Shown here: positions 63,479 through 64,000 of the stretch, one piece after another
Layout of the letters: every line of letters begins with the position of its first letter
Position numbering within the stretch: position 1 is the first letter of the stretch
Source of the DNA: an uncultured Pelagibacteraceae bacterium
GTDB lineage: Bacteria; Pseudomonadota; Alphaproteobacteria; Pelagibacterales; Pelagibacteraceae
Reading direction: 5' to 3'
DNA length: 64,000 bases
Assembly (NCBI GenBank): GCA_902631595.1
Contig: CACOZH010000002.1
Coordinates: 1-64,000 of the forward strand
The notes under the pieces: generated by a model
Seen by the model: only the letters and a program-made list of their open reading frames with translations
The model's database searches: none
Told to the model about the DNA's origin: nothing
Translations under genes and position numbers: made by a program

Positions 63479-64000
63479 TATTTCTTTTTCCCTTCTTTTC
63501 TTAATATATATTCACCTTGTTCTTTGATACCTTTTCCCTTGTATGGTTCCGTTGGTTTGAATGATTTAATTTTAGATGCAACTGATCCAACCAATTGTTT
63601 ATTCGAGCCACTAATTTTAATAATTGTTTGCTTTTCAACAACGACTTTAATTCCTTCTGGTATATTGTAGTTAACATCATGACTAAAACCTATTTGAAGA
63701 TTTAGAATGCTACCTTTAACAGCAGCTCTAAATCCAACACCGGTGAGTTCTAGTATTTTTGAATATCCTTCATTAATTCCAATAATAGCATTATTTATTA
63801 AACTTCTATTTAAACCCCAAATTCTTTTTGTTTCTTGGTTAATCACTTTAGGTTTAATTGATACTTCCTTGCCATCTTTAATATTTAATTCGAAGGTGTT
63901 TATATCCATTAACAAATTATTTTTTCCCATTGGTCCTTCCATTTTTAAGTTAGAACCCTCAAGAGACACTTTTACTTTTTCAGGGATTGATATATTTATT
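63478..64000 (-). CDS. rplF: 50S ribosomal protein L6 (5' end truncated by window edge)
   Basis: Frame stays open to the window end (...[25 protein letters not shown]); GTG at 63969 is internal; EPYKGKGIK. Confidence 0.96.
   Translation of the reverse strand, partial: INISIPEKVKVSLEGSNLKMEGPMGKNNLLMDINTFELNIKDGKEVSIKPKVINQETKRIWGLNRSLINNAIIGINEGYSKILELTGVGFRAAVKGSILNLQIGFSHDVNYNIPEGIKVVVEKQTIIKISGSNKQLVGSVASKIKSFKPTEPYKGKGIKEQGEYILRKEGKKK

Noticed and set aside
63478-63969. rplF as a complete 163-aa gene with GTG start
   Set aside because: Frame continues upstream as [11 protein letters not shown], matching the normal L6 N-terminus; the gene is cut by the window edge.
1-64000. CRISPR arrays, IS elements, prophage genes, toxin-antitoxin or defence systems
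   Set aside because: No regularly spaced repeats, transposase/integrase, phage or defence families recognised in any ORF.

Overview
AT-rich, very densely packed bacterial chromosome segment. Gene content and order (alphaproteobacterial ribosomal/alpha operon, nrdR-rib-nusB-thiL-hppA, relA-pyrE-pdxJ-acpS-lepB-rnc-recO, gatCAB, pyrBC, soxBDAG, metY beside rplM-rpsI) point to a streamlined SAR11/Pelagibacterales-like genome; this taxonomic call is inference. I support about 70 genes, including one tRNA-Ser(GCT) and two short genes missing from the ORF track (rpmF and a 47-aa lipoprotein). I saw no rRNA, CRISPR array, transposon, prophage or toxin-antitoxin module, and no convincing new multi-gene system. 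The most interesting observations are: (i) single-gene dropouts from conserved blocks (no fabH between plsX and ihfA, no era between rnc and recO, no rpoZ next to relA/spoT, no rpmD between rpsE and rplO); (ii) enzymes with degenerate active sites (RibBA with a dead-looking GTP cyclohydrolase II half, PyrC lacking the HxH metal motif, NrdR with a CxC zinc knuckle); (iii) extreme compaction, including divergent bamE/cbp3-like genes with overlapping start codons and convergent ORF overlaps of about 30 bp; (iv) an 8-bp hairpin directly upstream of topA; (v) an uncharacterised alpha/beta hydrolase translationally coupled to metY; and (vi) a glycosyltransferase pair next to the tRNA-Ser gene.
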